From Syngnathus acus (lineage: Eukaryota > Chordata > Actinopteri > Syngnathiformes > Syngnathidae): a stretch of 64,000 bases of DNA. The stretch covers positions 8,557,000 to 8,620,999 of the forward strand of contig NC_051098.1 of NCBI RefSeq assembly GCF_901709675.1, read 5' to 3'. The first letter of the stretch is position 1; every line of letters starts with the position of its first letter. A program made the position numbers and the translations under genes. Below are positions 31,201-45,951 of the stretch, piece after piece. Below the pieces are notes generated by a model that had not been told where the DNA came from, did not search any database, and was given only the letters and a program-made list of their open reading frames with translations.

Positions 31201-34200
31201 CCACCTGTGAGCTTTGCTGCATTGTGTTTGAGCACACGTAACGACCTTAATTGAAACATAATGGATGATTGTCATGGCGAGGCCGCACTGTCTGTTTCAG
31301 GTCAAGGCGACGGCAGGGAAGCGGCGCCCTGGGCGATGGCTGTTTTCTTGATCGTGGATGGTGGGATGGATGGAGTTATATCGGGTTAATGGGGGATTCA
31401 GATGTTGGATGGATAGATGACTGTGGAATGGATGGATGATTTTTTGGACGATTGTATGTGGCTTAGTTGGATGAATGCAACTCATGGTGGTATGCATTGA
31501 TGATGTGGCAGGTAAATGGATGCTTTAGATGGGTGAACTGGGTTATAGATGCAGGTTAGTGGCTACATGATTGGTTGGATGGAGGGGTGGATTTATGGTT
31601 GGATCCATCGATGTGTTGGGTGAATGGATGGACAGATGTTTGGTTAGGCAGGTAGACGCTGGGACGGATAGATTGGCTTTGGGAGGTTTGATGATTGAAT
31701 GGATGGATATTGAGTAGGTGGAAAGGTACGTTGATGGATAGGTAGGTGGCTGGATGATGGCTGGATGCTAAGATAGATTGATGGGTGAGCGGGTTGATGG
31801 ATGGATGGATGGATGGATGGATGGATGGATGGATGGATGGATGGATGAAGGGAAAAAGGTGCTGAGTGGCGTGAGGCTTTTCACCGCCTTCCAGCCGACT
31901 GATGCGAAACCAATCTGTGAGTCTTATGTGAAAAATAAATTAGCGGACGCATTGTTTTGTATTCCCAATTGATTGGATCAGAGAGCCCACATTTCTTTGT
32001 TCCCAGCTCTTGGGAAAATTGTGCATGAACAACCTCAAATGGCAAGAGTATTATTGTTACTGTATTTTACCCATTTTGCTCAGCAGCATATGAAGTTGTG
32101 CTTCTTATTACTTAGTAGGAATACACGGTTTAAGAGGGGACAGACGGAGAGAGAGGACTTGGGGGAGAAACAAAGAGAAAGAGGACAGAAAAAGAACCAG
32201 ATGGCAAACAAGGAGTGAAGAACCAAAATCTACAGCAACACCTGTTGGAAACAAGTCAGGGACGGCCAAAGAAAAATGTAACACAAGCAGCACCTACAAA
32301 GTCAACAACCTGTTGGTTCTAGTTGAGGAATCTGTGAATAAACCTCATGAAAAGAGAACCAAAAGCATAACATGAGAACCAAGACATGTTGCTTTGAAGA
32401 GCCTTACATAAACGAGGAAGAAGAAGAAAAGAGAACCAAAGCTACAAGTTTGTGACCTTCACAGTGTTCTAGTGTCTGAGTGAACAAGCTATTGAAAGTG
32501 ACAGCCGCGGTGGATAAAGACACAAACAAAACGCAAAGGCGCTAACACAACCCAACTGTAGGCTATTTGCAGCAAGGTGAATTCAGCGGATGAGCACAAA
32601 GAGTGACGTTGTCCGTTGCTGCAGTAGTGAGGACGGTTGGCATCCAGTGTAATTGCGTTCTAGTGCGTGCCAGCGTGTGCTTGTGTTATCGTGTGTGTCT
32701 GTGTGTGATAATGTCCGCCACTCGTATGACGTTTTTGGAGGGCAAATTAATGCAGTGTCCACTTCTCATCGACTGCGGCAATTGATTGTGCCGCGATGCG
32801 TTTTGATTAAATTGGAGCCTGAGCTATTAATAGCAAATTTGGGCGGCTCACCAGTCAACTCTGTCCATCGTCTACGGTTGAATTTAAAAAATTGCCTAGT
32901 AGACTTTAAGTCTCCTGTGTTTTCTTCAGAGGCCTCACTCCAGTCCTTTTGGCTTTATTTGACTCCTCCCGATGTACTCTTTTAAGAGGAAGAAGGGAAC
33001 AGTCCCATGTGTAATCGTGCTGAGTCATTCTACAGCCCAGACATGATTATTCAGAAATTCAAGTGTGTTAAAGGAAAATGGGTTTTGTTAAAATAAGGTC
33101 AAACCTGAATTTTATTTGCAATATCATTATTAAAAAAAAGTAGTTAAAGGGGAAACGTTTCAATTAAATAAGACTATTATATTTTGAGGAATATATTGGA
33201 ATTATACCAGAACTGCCACATTATTCAGCGTTTAATTCAGATTGCTCCATGCACTACTTTACATGTCCCACATTTTGTGAAACCAGTTGAGTATTGAATG
33301 GTTGGTGCGTCTATCTTTTCATTTGAAAGCTGAATGAGTTCCAGGCGTCAATTGAAATGTTTGCATGCATCCAGTGCACACAAATGCCGCAGGCAATCAA
33401 TAAAATACACCCACTGTGTGTTATCTTTGGACAGTTGTGACCCCTTCATAACAAATGATGTTACGTGTAGTTTGGCATTTGTTTTTTTCCCCAAGCTTTT
33501 CGCACACAAATGGTGAAAAAAAAGAAACGGCACGACAGCTGGTGCTGAATATTGATTTGATTTCATTCATTTCCAACCCAAATACATTTTATTGATCCCA
33601 TTTGTAATCCGCACTCAATGTTAGCCATCTTCTCAGGCATCCCGTTCCGATGATATAATTTATAATAAAACTATTTATGGCACTCAAAACACTAGCATGT
33701 CAACCCACTTTTACTATTGAAATGAATGGGAAAGCCATTAATCTGCTCTGTGTTTTTAAATATACAAAAAAAGCATGATATAACATGGTATTTTATTAAA
33801 AATGCAATACCATTAGAGAATATTAAGAATTAAATAGTTTTTGCATCATGATTTTAAATGTCAATGCCCATTGACATTGTACCACTTGTTATGCGTGTGG
33901 CTTGGCCACCTGGGGGTTGTAGAAATATGGACATACAAAATGCATGAAGAAGAGTTTTACCTCTAAGTGACTCAGTAAGCTGCAGGACAATTTGTCATTT
34001 TTCACAAAGGACTAAGAATACAGTGATCCCTCGTTTATCGTGGGAGATGCGTTTCCGAACCACCTGCAATAAAACACCTGTGTTGCTGCACCATTTTTGC
34101 TCAAATATCCATTGCTCAAAATGCGTGTGTTTGTGTTTGTGTGAACACAAAGGTTCGTCGCGGAAGCACAGCGCCACCCACTGGTGTCTGCAGAATATCG

Positions 34201-37200
34201 CGCAAGAATCTGTGGACAGCTCAGATGAAGAATTTTTCGACGCCCGAGGTTGGTGTTACATTTATTTCCTGATGTTGCCTTTAGCTTACGTCCTTGTCAA
34301 ATGTGTGCCTAGAACGATATAGTAGTAATTAAAGCCCAAAACAATACATAGCAGTGTGCAAAATATAGCAGGGGGCAGGTGACCTCCGGCATCCACTTGA
34401 GTCGGGGGCATCCAAATCCAGTCGATTACAAGGCATCAAGTACTGAAGAGGTTGGAAGTTGGAAACAAACATGATTGATTCAAATATCAATGCCACAACG
34501 AGAAGCTGTGCACTCGCAGTTAGACATGCATTCAGTCAGCGATGCTGAAAATCTGAGCAAGGACACACAAGGTTGTTTCTGCAACTTTAAAATGTGATGC
34601 AGCAATTATTTTCCACACAATATAAGAAAAAAAAAAAGAAGTTACAAACCACTTTGATGTTCTTATGCTTGACTTTGATTTGCTGATAATCAATCATAAA
34701 ATGACTTCACTTTAAATTGGCCACAAATTCAATTGATTTGAATGAATCGCTCGTTATTGGAAAACCTTAACTCACAGACTAAACAAACATCTTGAAGATT
34801 TTTTTATAATTTTGACTTCTCCCATGTTCAGCATGTGGAAAAAATGCATTGACACAGTCAGCAATTTCCTGCCAGCATTCTTCTCTTGCCTTATTTGCAG
34901 AAACAGTGCAACGTTTTGCAGTTAGAATTTTTTTTTCTATTCTTCGTAACCCTCCATGATCACAATTTGCTCCTCCTGAGTGAAATATGCGGCCCTTGAA
35001 CGGTCCATTTGTTTTGTTTAATGATGCTCCAAACGCCCCCTTTTATGTGAATGTGCACAAAGCCTGGGGATGAAAGCCTGTCTTAACAAAGCTACCATCG
35101 TTGTACCAATTTTCTCAGATTGCGGTTTTAGGCCTTCTTGATCGAGATTACGCAATAAAAACCTGGCTTTGTCGAACTTCCTTTGTAGTATACTCCTCTG
35201 ACTTGAACTTTTTCTGGCCAGTAATTAAAACAAAAAAGTGCCCCAGTGTGCACGTTTATCGACAGCTTTGCTAATAAACAAAAACAAAGCTAACGACATC
35301 AGTGGCATGGTTGGTAATTAAGTGCAGCGCACCACAGAGAAGGAGGATTTACTCGGCCAATAATGAAGCGGCGCTTACGCCAGCTGGAAGCAGGGAGATG
35401 CCATCCACATGGGATATTTAGCCTTCCGATGGGACATGAGTGCACCTGGAGGGTAATTGACGCTGTTAAAGTAAGACATTAATTAAAGGAGTAGATTGGA
35501 ATGGATCAGTTCAGATAAATTTGAAAACTTGAGTGATTATATTCAATAAAATGGCTTGTGTATTCCCTTGACTTGAATCCATAGTAGAACGTAAAGTGTT
35601 ATTATTAAAAGCTGTGGATAGGGATCGCCATATATATTTTTATCCCAACACAAAAATGATTTTTGGAACATTATTGGCATTTAGAATTGTTTTAAATAAA
35701 TATATAAAAGATGTGGATAGGGATCGCCATATATATTTTTTTCCCAACACAAAAATAATTTTTGGAACATTGAAATATTTTTTTAATAAATATATAAAAT
35801 ATTCATTTATTATCTGAACCTCTTTATCCTCACAAGAGTCTCAGATCTGCTGTGTTCTTTTGAGATTAAAGTCAACGTTATACAAGTCATGATTTTATAA
35901 CTTGTCATTTTTCTTGATAACAAAGTAGTACAATTAGAATTAAGTCTCATAGTTCATAGGTTATATTATGAGACTGGATTCTTGTAAAAAGATTTTTTTT
36001 TTTTTTTTTTTTTAAATAGATACATGTTCTTTAAAAAATAGATGTATATTGTAAAGGGTGGCCTTTTGGACTGAAAAATGATAAAGCCGATTGTAAATGT
36101 CCTGAATATACACGAAGATGGAGAAGAGTTTTTCAATTGTGAACTGTGAAACCATCATGTCAGGGCAAAGAGGCCGCATGTCAACAAGGACGTTTAAACG
36201 CTCCGATGCTTTTCATGTTTTGAGACACTTTAATGCATTTAGCCCGTAGCTCCAAAACTGATCAAAGCCAAGCTCAACATAGTGTGAAAAGCTTTGTGCT
36301 CCCGGGATAATAAATGCACTCATGCGTCGTTTCCTCAAGTGAAGATTGTCATCATAAAATCTTAACTATACAGACAATGTTTTGAGTCTTATTAATATTC
36401 CTGGCTTCTCCAACAAGTGTTTACAGATGCATAGCTTTCTCATATGAATATATTCAAAACAATTTAGTGCTCTTTAAATCTGGACCAAAGATATGTTTAT
36501 TCAGTGCTCTTTCAGTAATCTTTCAAAGATAAATCTATTAATATAGAGGATTTTAAAAATATATATTTTTAAGAGTTGATTTTCTTGGGTGGGCGTTAAA
36601 ATCTCGTGACAATTAAAAAAGTCATTTTTTCCCCCAATTTTTTTGTTTAGAGAAAAACCATATGGAGGTGAAGTCATGATGGTATGAGGTTAGCCTTATT
36701 CTATTTTCTATTTTTTTCTAGTTCCTAGTTTTTCTAGTTTGTAATATTACAGCAATTAAGACATTTTTTGGAAAAAAATCTTGTAGGAGAATAGTCATAA
36801 GACGAATTTTTTTTTAATCCTATGAGAAGTTCTATTTATTCAGTATGAAAGAAAAGTTCTTACACTGACATCCCCCTGTGGCCCCTGCACATGCACACAC
36901 ACACAGAAACACTCATACCAACATTCTCCCTTCCATCTCACTATCAGCAATATTGAAAAAAGGAGCTTCATTGTGAGAACTCCAATGAAAAACACCAAAC
37001 AATAATCTAGCAAATATGAAGCCGGATAATAGCAAATGAGTAGTGATTCCTCAGAGACTGCAAGGGAAGCTCAGTATCTCTTCATAACCAAACTATGGTG
37101 CTGTACTCCAAGCGCAATGATGCGAATTAAAATTCTTAACAATTTCATGGTATCCTTCAGTATATGCATCAAATTTGGAAACAATGGGACAACATTTTTA

Positions 37201-40200
37201 GGACAAGTTTGTCTTTGTTGCTCAGCAAAACAGCCCCTATTGGCTGAATTGACTTGTTTTCAAAGGACTTGCGGAAATTGACATAATTGACTCTACAATG
37301 GCAGCTTTAAACCAAATTGGCTGCTGTCATTTTTGTATTTGCTTCTTGAAACCTTTTTGTTTGTTTGCTCATGATGAACCCTCTGAAATTTCCTGTTGCG
37401 CAGGCAACTGGCCTCAAGAGCTGCCTTTATTTTTAAAAGGACACCAGAAAATTGCCAACATGACTTCAAATGGATGCTTCAATCCAAAGTAGCTGCCTTG
37501 TTATCTTTACAGACATGAGCATGGTGCATGTAACACTAAACAATGTTAACACTGCATTGTACGACCATTTACGGTAAACACATACAGCAAACACATGCTC
37601 ACATCGAAACATCATTTCCATGCGACAGATTTCCTTTCACGCTCAGTCTGTCAATTTGTGTCATTATGTAAATGAACGCCATCTAATTCGGATTAACAAC
37701 GCAATGTCAAGGACTCGCACTGATAGACAATGTGGCGATTGAATTGGCAGCCTCGGCGGCGATTGAATTGGCAGCCTTGGTGGCGATTGAATCGGCAGCC
37801 CCGGGGGCCCTGCGGTGGCAGCCCGTCAACATACAAAATATCAGAATGAGGAATGGGTTGTACAGTTACGCGTAAATGAAACACCTCTTAAGCGATTCTA
37901 TACTGCACAGGAACAGACGCCTAAGATTTGAGTGCAAAATCCATTAGAGCACACTACAGGAATGAGCTGACGCCTCACCGTGTTAGGACAAATATTGAAA
38001 ATTGCGTCTCACTGAGCCGTTGATGAAGATAAGATGCTGCTGGCGGCGGCGTGAAGCTGTGAAAGAAGAGGACAATACACACCAGAGTCAGACAACTCAA
38101 TGCGTGCGACCGATCTGAAATTGTATCGTGTCTTGGTCGATTTATTCTGAGGCCAAATGAATCACAATCCGCACTACAGTTTTTTGAGGGAAATTCAGCA
38201 CCGAAAGCCAGTTTTTGAAATTTGGCAGACATGTCTTGTACCAACCAAATAGTCTCTTGAAAGTAAAACGAAAAATGCACAGCAAGTCTGCCATTTTGAT
38301 TCAAAGTGGCCATTTTAGAATCCTTTTTGCTGTTTTAAGCAGCCCTTGGAAGGGAAACTTACAGATTTTGTTTGATTGACGTCAAATTTGAACCACAAAA
38401 GTAGTCATAGTTTACTATTTTTATATATTTTTCACCAGTTTCACTAATAACATGAAATTTGGTAGGTATGTCTGTTATGAGTAGGTGTACAAAAACATCT
38501 AGTAAAGCCATGGCCGAAAAGATTTTGGTTAGAAATGGCCATTTTCGGATGACTTCTGAACGGTCCTTCAGAGATTAAGCATCCATGACCTTTTTGTTTT
38601 TGTCAGATTATTATCAATCGAATTTGAGCCACATATTCTGACAGAGACAAAACATGTTATTGTATGTGGGTAAAGTATAACAGCGATGCTTTCTAACTCA
38701 AGAAAACACAAGACAAATAATAATTCAGTTCACAAATTTGTGGAAAAGTCATCTCTCAAAGTCAATTTAACTTAATGTGATTTTTTTTTATCCATATCTA
38801 TAATAGGTAGACTTGTTAAAAAAAAGTATTGAAATCATGCTGGAAAAGACACAGGAGGGAAGTCAGTCATTGTTGGGGATTTTGATTGAACCACATATAC
38901 TAGACAGATAGATGACAGTAAAGAATGACTAATTGCAGTTTTTGTTTTTGTGCGTGGGCTAACCATGGCAGTGAAACATGACGACTCCACACAATAATTC
39001 AGCTCGTGATTTTTATGCGAACCACCAAAGCCAGTTTTATTTGGAAACACGAAATCTGGTCGGCAAAACACCTCAAGGAGCTGTGCCTGAAAACACGCAA
39101 GCCATTTTGCGTTGAAGTGGCCATTTCAATACCATGTGGGCCATTTCCATGGCTCCCTGAAAAACAAATGGCTCATTTAATCTGATTGCTATTAAATGTG
39201 AACCAGGTGTCCTGGACAGATGCGGGCACAAATTGCAAGGGATTTTTTTTTGCTTGCTGAGTATGGCAGGTAAGTTTGATTTGTTACTATAAAACATGAA
39301 ACTCCAATCACCTTAGCCTCACAAGGTTTTGCTGTGAAGAGATTTATTGGTGCTCCTCAATGGCAGCATATGTCTGATGTGGCAATTTCTTTCAAATTCA
39401 CATACTCGCATTATGTTCTGTGTCAGGTATAGGCCTACCTCTCAACTTTAAGTTTGCTCAACTGACAAAACAAAACAAATGGTCTGAATGTCAAATACAG
39501 TAGCTAGAATATAACCTAACATGTTAATGACATACAACGAGTAAAAAAAGCAGAAAAGATTGGAGGATAGCTAAAGTTTGTGTTTTCCCGTCGTTCTCTT
39601 CTGTCTTCCATCTTGCTCTTATGTCCGATTAGATCATTCGAGGGAAACACTCAGTCAATGGAGATGTAATGTATTTGTTTTCTTGCTCATAATATTGGAA
39701 GGTTAGCCAAGAGCCTTTTTCTGCAGGTGTTTGCAGACAACACATTTGTACGCCATGTACTTTCTCCAATTTGAACACTGAAAGAGAGTCATCAAAAATG
39801 TCTGACAGTCCTTGTAGGAATAGTGTTTGTCAAGAGACTTTCATCTCTGCTATTGTCACTTCTTTTACGACACTCCTCTCAGGACGACGGTCACATCGAA
39901 ATAAAAAATTTCTCGCATTTGTCAGATCTACTTTGTGACAGCATTGTAAATCTGTGAATAGAAAAAGAGGATCATTCGTAAATGTGTTTCTGAGCTCCTG
40001 CAAACTTCAACACCTTTGGGATTTATTTGCAGCTCAAGGTGTCTTTGCTTGTTTTTTCTGAGAGTGAGGTTGAATGGCGGGATGTTGTTTCTTTATTGGA
40101 TTTAATTGAGGAAGTTGGTTGTTGACACCTACCGGTAAATCATTTCAGAGTGGCAAGTCCATTATGCACACCAAGTTCAGGATATGACTTTGTAGAGGTG

Positions 40201-43200
40201 TGTTAGTTTACTTTTTGTCATGCCGGCAAAAAGACTTTGCAGTTTCAGGTTGGGAATCTGTGTAGACTTGGTTCCAATCCACTTGGGTAAATTACTTAGA
40301 AATTCCTCAAAGTACGAGCCCTGCAATTCACCCACGACAGCCACTTTAGACCAAAGTGCCCGACTTCTTCTGCCTTTCTGGAAAGGGGTTTTGAGACGTT
40401 TCTGTGCCTCCTGTTGTGATAGGCCTGTCCACCCAATTTAGTGTCAGTCTGTGAAACTGGTATTGGGGGCTTCTTCTTTGAGTCAAGATCTGACCTTGTG
40501 GAGCTGGCCTATTAGAATTTTGAGATTTATGGCAGGTCATCTAGCCTTGCTGCTATGCTCTGTGTTGACTTTTCAAACAGCGCTTCTTGAGACATTTTTA
40601 TGCGTCTGCTCATGACACACGTACTGGCTTTGAGGGCTGAATTTTCAAATACACAGAGAATTGTCATTGTTGCATATATTCAATTTAGCATCATCCATCT
40701 GTGGTTTAAATTGGTTCCAAAAGAACAAAATCTATAATAAAAATCCCAATTTGATGAATCTCTGGAAATGGCGGAAATGCTAATAAAATTTCCACGTTCA
40801 ATCAAAATGGAGACCCACCCAGCCATTTCATGCATGGCTTCTGAAGCTTTTTTTTGTAGGTCTGCTTGTGAAAAACATACTAAATAATGCAAAAATGATG
40901 TGGAAATATGGTTATAAATAAAGATAATTCCAGCTCCCTAGTGGCCAACAAAAATCGCTGAGGCAAGGCCTTTATTTTTGAGGAGACGTTAACTGCTGTC
41001 ATGTTGGGAGTCTAGCAAAGCCATTGGAATACTGTTTTTATGGCCGCCATAAGTGTAGCGGAGTCGTCAAAGCACCCCTTTATTTGCGTAATGACAGTTC
41101 GACTACATCATGGATATCACGGCTCCATCAATGAGGTCGTTACGTCATTGAAATGACTCTACCCAGGGGGCCCACTAAAGAGGATCTCGATGCTAGTGTA
41201 CTGTGAAATCACTCAAAAATAATTCCAGAATGAAGAGACGCTGTTGTGTACAGGCCGGTTTTAGATCCTGTAATGACAATGCGTTTTTATTTGTCAGTCT
41301 TAGTTAAGAACTGTATAAATTTGTCTATTAACAATTTTGAGGGGCAAACCGATATTTGGTTATTTGCTGAAATACTTACTACCTGGGAACAGTCAAGGTG
41401 ATGTGTAATGCATTGAGGAAATGAGAGTGTTCTGCTGTCTTGTCATTTCTCTGTAACCTTCACACATTAGGGGAAAGTCCTCCTATCTCATCTGACTGTG
41501 CGTCATCTGATGTCGATTGAGCCCAAAACAAAAGCTGTCACATAATTGCAACTCGTAGCCGTAAGATGAGATTCAAGTATTTCTGGAAATTCATTTAACA
41601 ATCCAGCTCTCTCCCCCGTGCCCATTCACTGTGCACTGTCAACTTGAAGGATGTCTTGAATATTTTTTATTTTTTTGGCCAATCCTTGGAGGCAGTGTGC
41701 GACTAACATGCAGGGCAAGTCCCTGACTTTCCTCCTTGCTCCTCACAGCCACTTCAAAGCACTTTGCTGTATTGCCTTTCATTCCAAGGCTACTGTCAAC
41801 CTCCTTGGAATGTAAAGAAATAAAATAACCTCCAACAGCAGTTTCATCGATCATGCGATCATTTGGTGGGGTCATTCATGACGGAACGCACGAAAAAGTG
41901 TCAAGGGCCTGTCTCCAGAAATGAACAGACAGTGTGCTATTATGGTGAAAGAGGCAATTTTTGACCAATTCCAAGAGGTGGTACTTTACCCACCCCCCCC
42001 CTACTCCAATGGGATTATCTATCACAAAAAGTCTCAAGGATCTGTTTGCCAAACTGAAAAGGAAGACACTTTGGGAGGACAAATGAAGGAAAAAGCAGGA
42101 ACGTCTCAAGGACCCATGCCCAAAATTGGAAATTTTTGTGTATGTATACATATATGATACACATGGAATGGAGTCCGTTAGTCTCGGCATCCTGTATCAA
42201 TACCTTGCCAGCGTTTTCCTTTTCTACTTTTGTCCTGTTTATTATTTGGCTTGAAGTGCATCAATGACCTTGGCTGTCCTTGTCCACATGCAAGGGCAAA
42301 GTGCCTTCATTTGTATAAAACCACAGGTAGATCAAGGTAGTATTTTACTTTCATCCATCCATCCATTTCCTATACCGCTTGTCCCCACCGGGGTCGCGGG
42401 ATTGTGCTTTCAGTTAAGTGTTATTATTCAGAGTTGAGAACTTGGCTCGCTTTCTATTTTCTTTCTGTCTCTACATTTGCGCAATCTTGGCACAAAAATC
42501 ATTGGGTTCAAATTAATTCCAGGCACTGCCAAATCGTCCATCTATCAGGCCTCCAGAGACTACACAAACAAGTTTATATCGATTAAAGTCCGCACAATGG
42601 ACAAAAATCCATCATTTAATCCATCATGTAGATCCCAAACTCTGTTGGCAGCCAGATTGAGGCACAGGAGGAGTCCATATTGTGGATGTACTCCAACTTT
42701 GCCCCTGTCAGAAGATTGAATGAAGTGCATTTACTTTGCATTCCCTCACCGAGCAAACGCTGATCCGATATCTAGTGACAAACGGTGACCATTTGAGCCT
42801 CTGTTGCGTGATCCGAACAGATAGCACCTCGGCGTCCGTGGGCGGAAGAGTGAGAAATGAAAGAATCTGTCATTTTCTGCCCCCCATTTTATGACTCATC
42901 CGGAGCGAGCCGATGAAAACACTGACCACTCGAACTGGCTTCGCTTGTCCTTGTGCCGTAAGCCTCACAAGTGTCCAATAGACTTTAGGCAGTCATTGGC
43001 CGTGACAGCCTAACACCTTGCGTTGCAGCTGTTTTTTATTTAGCCGCCACCACAGGGGGCGCTTCCATTTCGGCTCCTACGCCAATACAATGGGACTAGC
43101 TAAAACTGGAATCAGGGATATTAGGCCATTATAGACTGCAAACAATTTCATTTCGCAATGTAGGATGTGGGCAGAGGCGTTGATAACACATAGATTTCAA

Positions 43201-45904
43201 ATATGAATCACAACAACCATTTTATTTTATGGACGGGAAAAGATTTTTGCTTTCCTGTGAATCACTGAACTAGTACTGAGTTTTAGAAACATTATTTCTG
43301 GGAAATGCTGGAAATTTCTGTTTCATGGAATCCACCAGCTAATGTCATTGCTACTTTTTTTGAACACACTGCTGTTATTCTCGACAAAGCCGCAGAGAGA
43401 GTAAATATGACAAAAGACAAAATATCGACATGATAATGCATCCAATTACTATGCTACAGAGACAACCAACATCAAATGATATATACCACAAGGTCCAGTT
43501 ATCCGATAAAGTTTTTTATGCTTGCCGGCATATTTATTGATTTTATGTTTGTTTAATGGATGTGTTTGTGTGTGTGTGTGTGTGGTTGTCCATGTATGTG
43601 TGTGGTTGTGCGTGTGCGCCCCAGCAGATGTGATGGAGGGCAAAAGTGCCATGCTGCTGGGCATGAGTCAGTGGAACTCCAACGACCTGGTGGAGCAGAT
43701 TGAGACATTGGGACACATGGACCCATCTCATGGTAATCACACACAAGATACACGGTGGACTATGTCTTGCAAAACCTGAACACCAACCACCTCTATCTCG
43801 CTAAGTCCTTTTTAGGAAGTGAAGACATTGTACAGGGCGAACCCAGAATGCAGTCTAGAAAGTCTTCTGACCGATAGTCATTTAAACTAAACATTGTGGG
43901 GCCTTAATTTTTGCTACTACTTGAAACAGAGTGTATGAGACAACTGTGGGCAGCGAACCGCATGCTGCTTCACCACGTCAGACTATACCCGATTACATTG
44001 CTGCTTGGTCTTTCTTCATTCCCTGCATCTGTTTGGTACAATCCCTTCTCTTCCTGGCATGGAATGAACTGAAAAACAACTCTTGGTGTTTACTCGTAAA
44101 GAATGGTGTTATTTGTGGCTCGATGTAATGGCTCGATGTAAACTGTAAACAGAAAAATCCGAAGATATTATACAGTGCATGGCATTCTGTGCATCGGTTT
44201 TGGAAAAGAAAACTAGAAAGACAACAAAATATTGGTGTTAGGCAAACTTAATCTCAGCTATATTGCCAATAATGTTTTCCACCCTTAATGTGTTTGAATT
44301 GATTTAGCAGCCCCCCCCCCTGCAATTCATTGTTTGCTGCTGAAAATGCCAAAATGGCCTGACCTCACCGTTTCATTTGAATACCACAAGCAATATTCCA
44401 AATGTCACTGGCCTCATATTAACATGCAGCCCAGTGGTGGAGGAAAAAAAATAAAAATAAAACACAAAATGAGAACAGGGAGATGATGCTGCGACTTGAT
44501 TCTTTGGTGCTTTGAAATAAAAGGAGCTTGAGCATAAGCCCAAGATGAATATAAGAAGGGTGCGGGAGGTTGGTTGGGGGGGGGCACAAATGATGACATG
44601 CAAAATATGCAATCTGTTTGAACCTTAGAGCGCTTTCTCTCTTGCTCTCGCCGTCTGTTGGCTTCAATCGCTGCTGCTAGTGGAATAATAGCTTGGAGCT
44701 ATCTGAAAATGATCAAAACTGCAGCGGTATACTGTACAAGGTCTTTTGACGAACACGCCAGCTCTTGCCACATTGAAACCAAACATGGAATGGCCTCATG
44801 ATCACATACATACAATTGTTTACTGGGCACTGATTGTTTCCTGAATTATCTTTTGTGTAGATTCCTTGCAAGACAGATGAATGCACCTCTCTATGCAATT
44901 TGATGTAAGGTATTAATCCCTAACAAAGCGTTCTATTGAAGAATCCTAATAAAATCCATTCAGGCAAATGTTAGCCATCCTGAGTGATGCACGCAATGTG
45001 CTGCTGACACAATGGGAAACTTTCATTTGTCCTCATACATCAGCGCAGGTTTTTATGGAGATTTATGCACAGTGTTTTTCAATAGAATACTTGAACTTGC
45101 TCTGCAGCCACAGAGGGATTTGATCAATTGCTGTGAGGAAATGCTTTGCTATTAATAATAATAATCATATTCCTATTTAAGCCTTCAAGTGTCGCTTCCA
45201 GTAACACGGCGTGGTAAATGTTAATACACAGTGCAGCTTCAATTAGTCAATTCTTCTCAATGAAATTCAGCTCAGTGAGCATCGAAGGAAATCACACCAT
45301 CCTGTGTGTGTGTTTTTAATTAAGCTTCCTAACTCGGGTTAGTGTTTCAATTTAAGTTTGGTTTCAAGGTCAAGGGCTTCAAATTATTGTTTCGAGCCGG
45401 TGTAAGATTTTAAATTATTGTTTCAAGATAGGGTTAGAGTCTTAAATTAAGGTTTAATGCAGAGGCTGAGATCTTAAATAGGGATTTTGAAACCAGGGTT
45501 AGAGTTTAGTGTTTCAAAGTTGCCTTTGAAGCCAAGGTTAAGGTTTCAAATTAGAGTTTCAACGCAGGCTTTAGACTCATCTAGAAAGAAAATGTAATTA
45601 CTGACCTGATTTTAATCGCTCGATTTAATCGCAATCAATTGTCTTGAAATTTTGCCAACAGCTAGTAACATTAACTATGTCTTATTTTATATGACGGTAA
45701 CAGCTTGACCCTGGAGTCTTTTCATTATTTCCATTGTGAAAACATCTTCAAAACAAATTCTGCTGTAATGGTTCTGCGAAATCTCCAAATAAAAGCTAAG
45801 CGAAAACTTTCAATGAGTGAACATCAGTGGCAAACGCACCGCAGAGATCAAACAAATGTCTCCTGTGGAGATCCTCCACAAAGTGCCTCGCTCTCTCGCT
45901 CTCG

Positions 45905-45951
<47 letters not shown>

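Larger units (their letters stand above)
28232..34152 (+). other. pitpnm3: pitpnm3 intron 1
   Basis: Contains a TTAGGG-like array, a C20 run, a Tc1 fragment, a GGAT-rich tract and a mariner-like fragment, listed separately. Between them, 30400-31250 and 31850-33990 are unique-looking; CTAAAAATAG (a perfect MEF2 consensus) sits at 31033-31042. Confidence 0.5.
34249..43627 (+). other. pitpnm3: pitpnm3 intron 2
   Basis: 9.4 kb. AAAATGGC-type blocks at 37-41 kb, a 99-bp tandem duplication at 35.6 kb, a 47-bp retrotransposed tail at 42.35 kb and a GT tract before exon 3. The remainder shows nothing I recognise. Confidence 0.5.
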
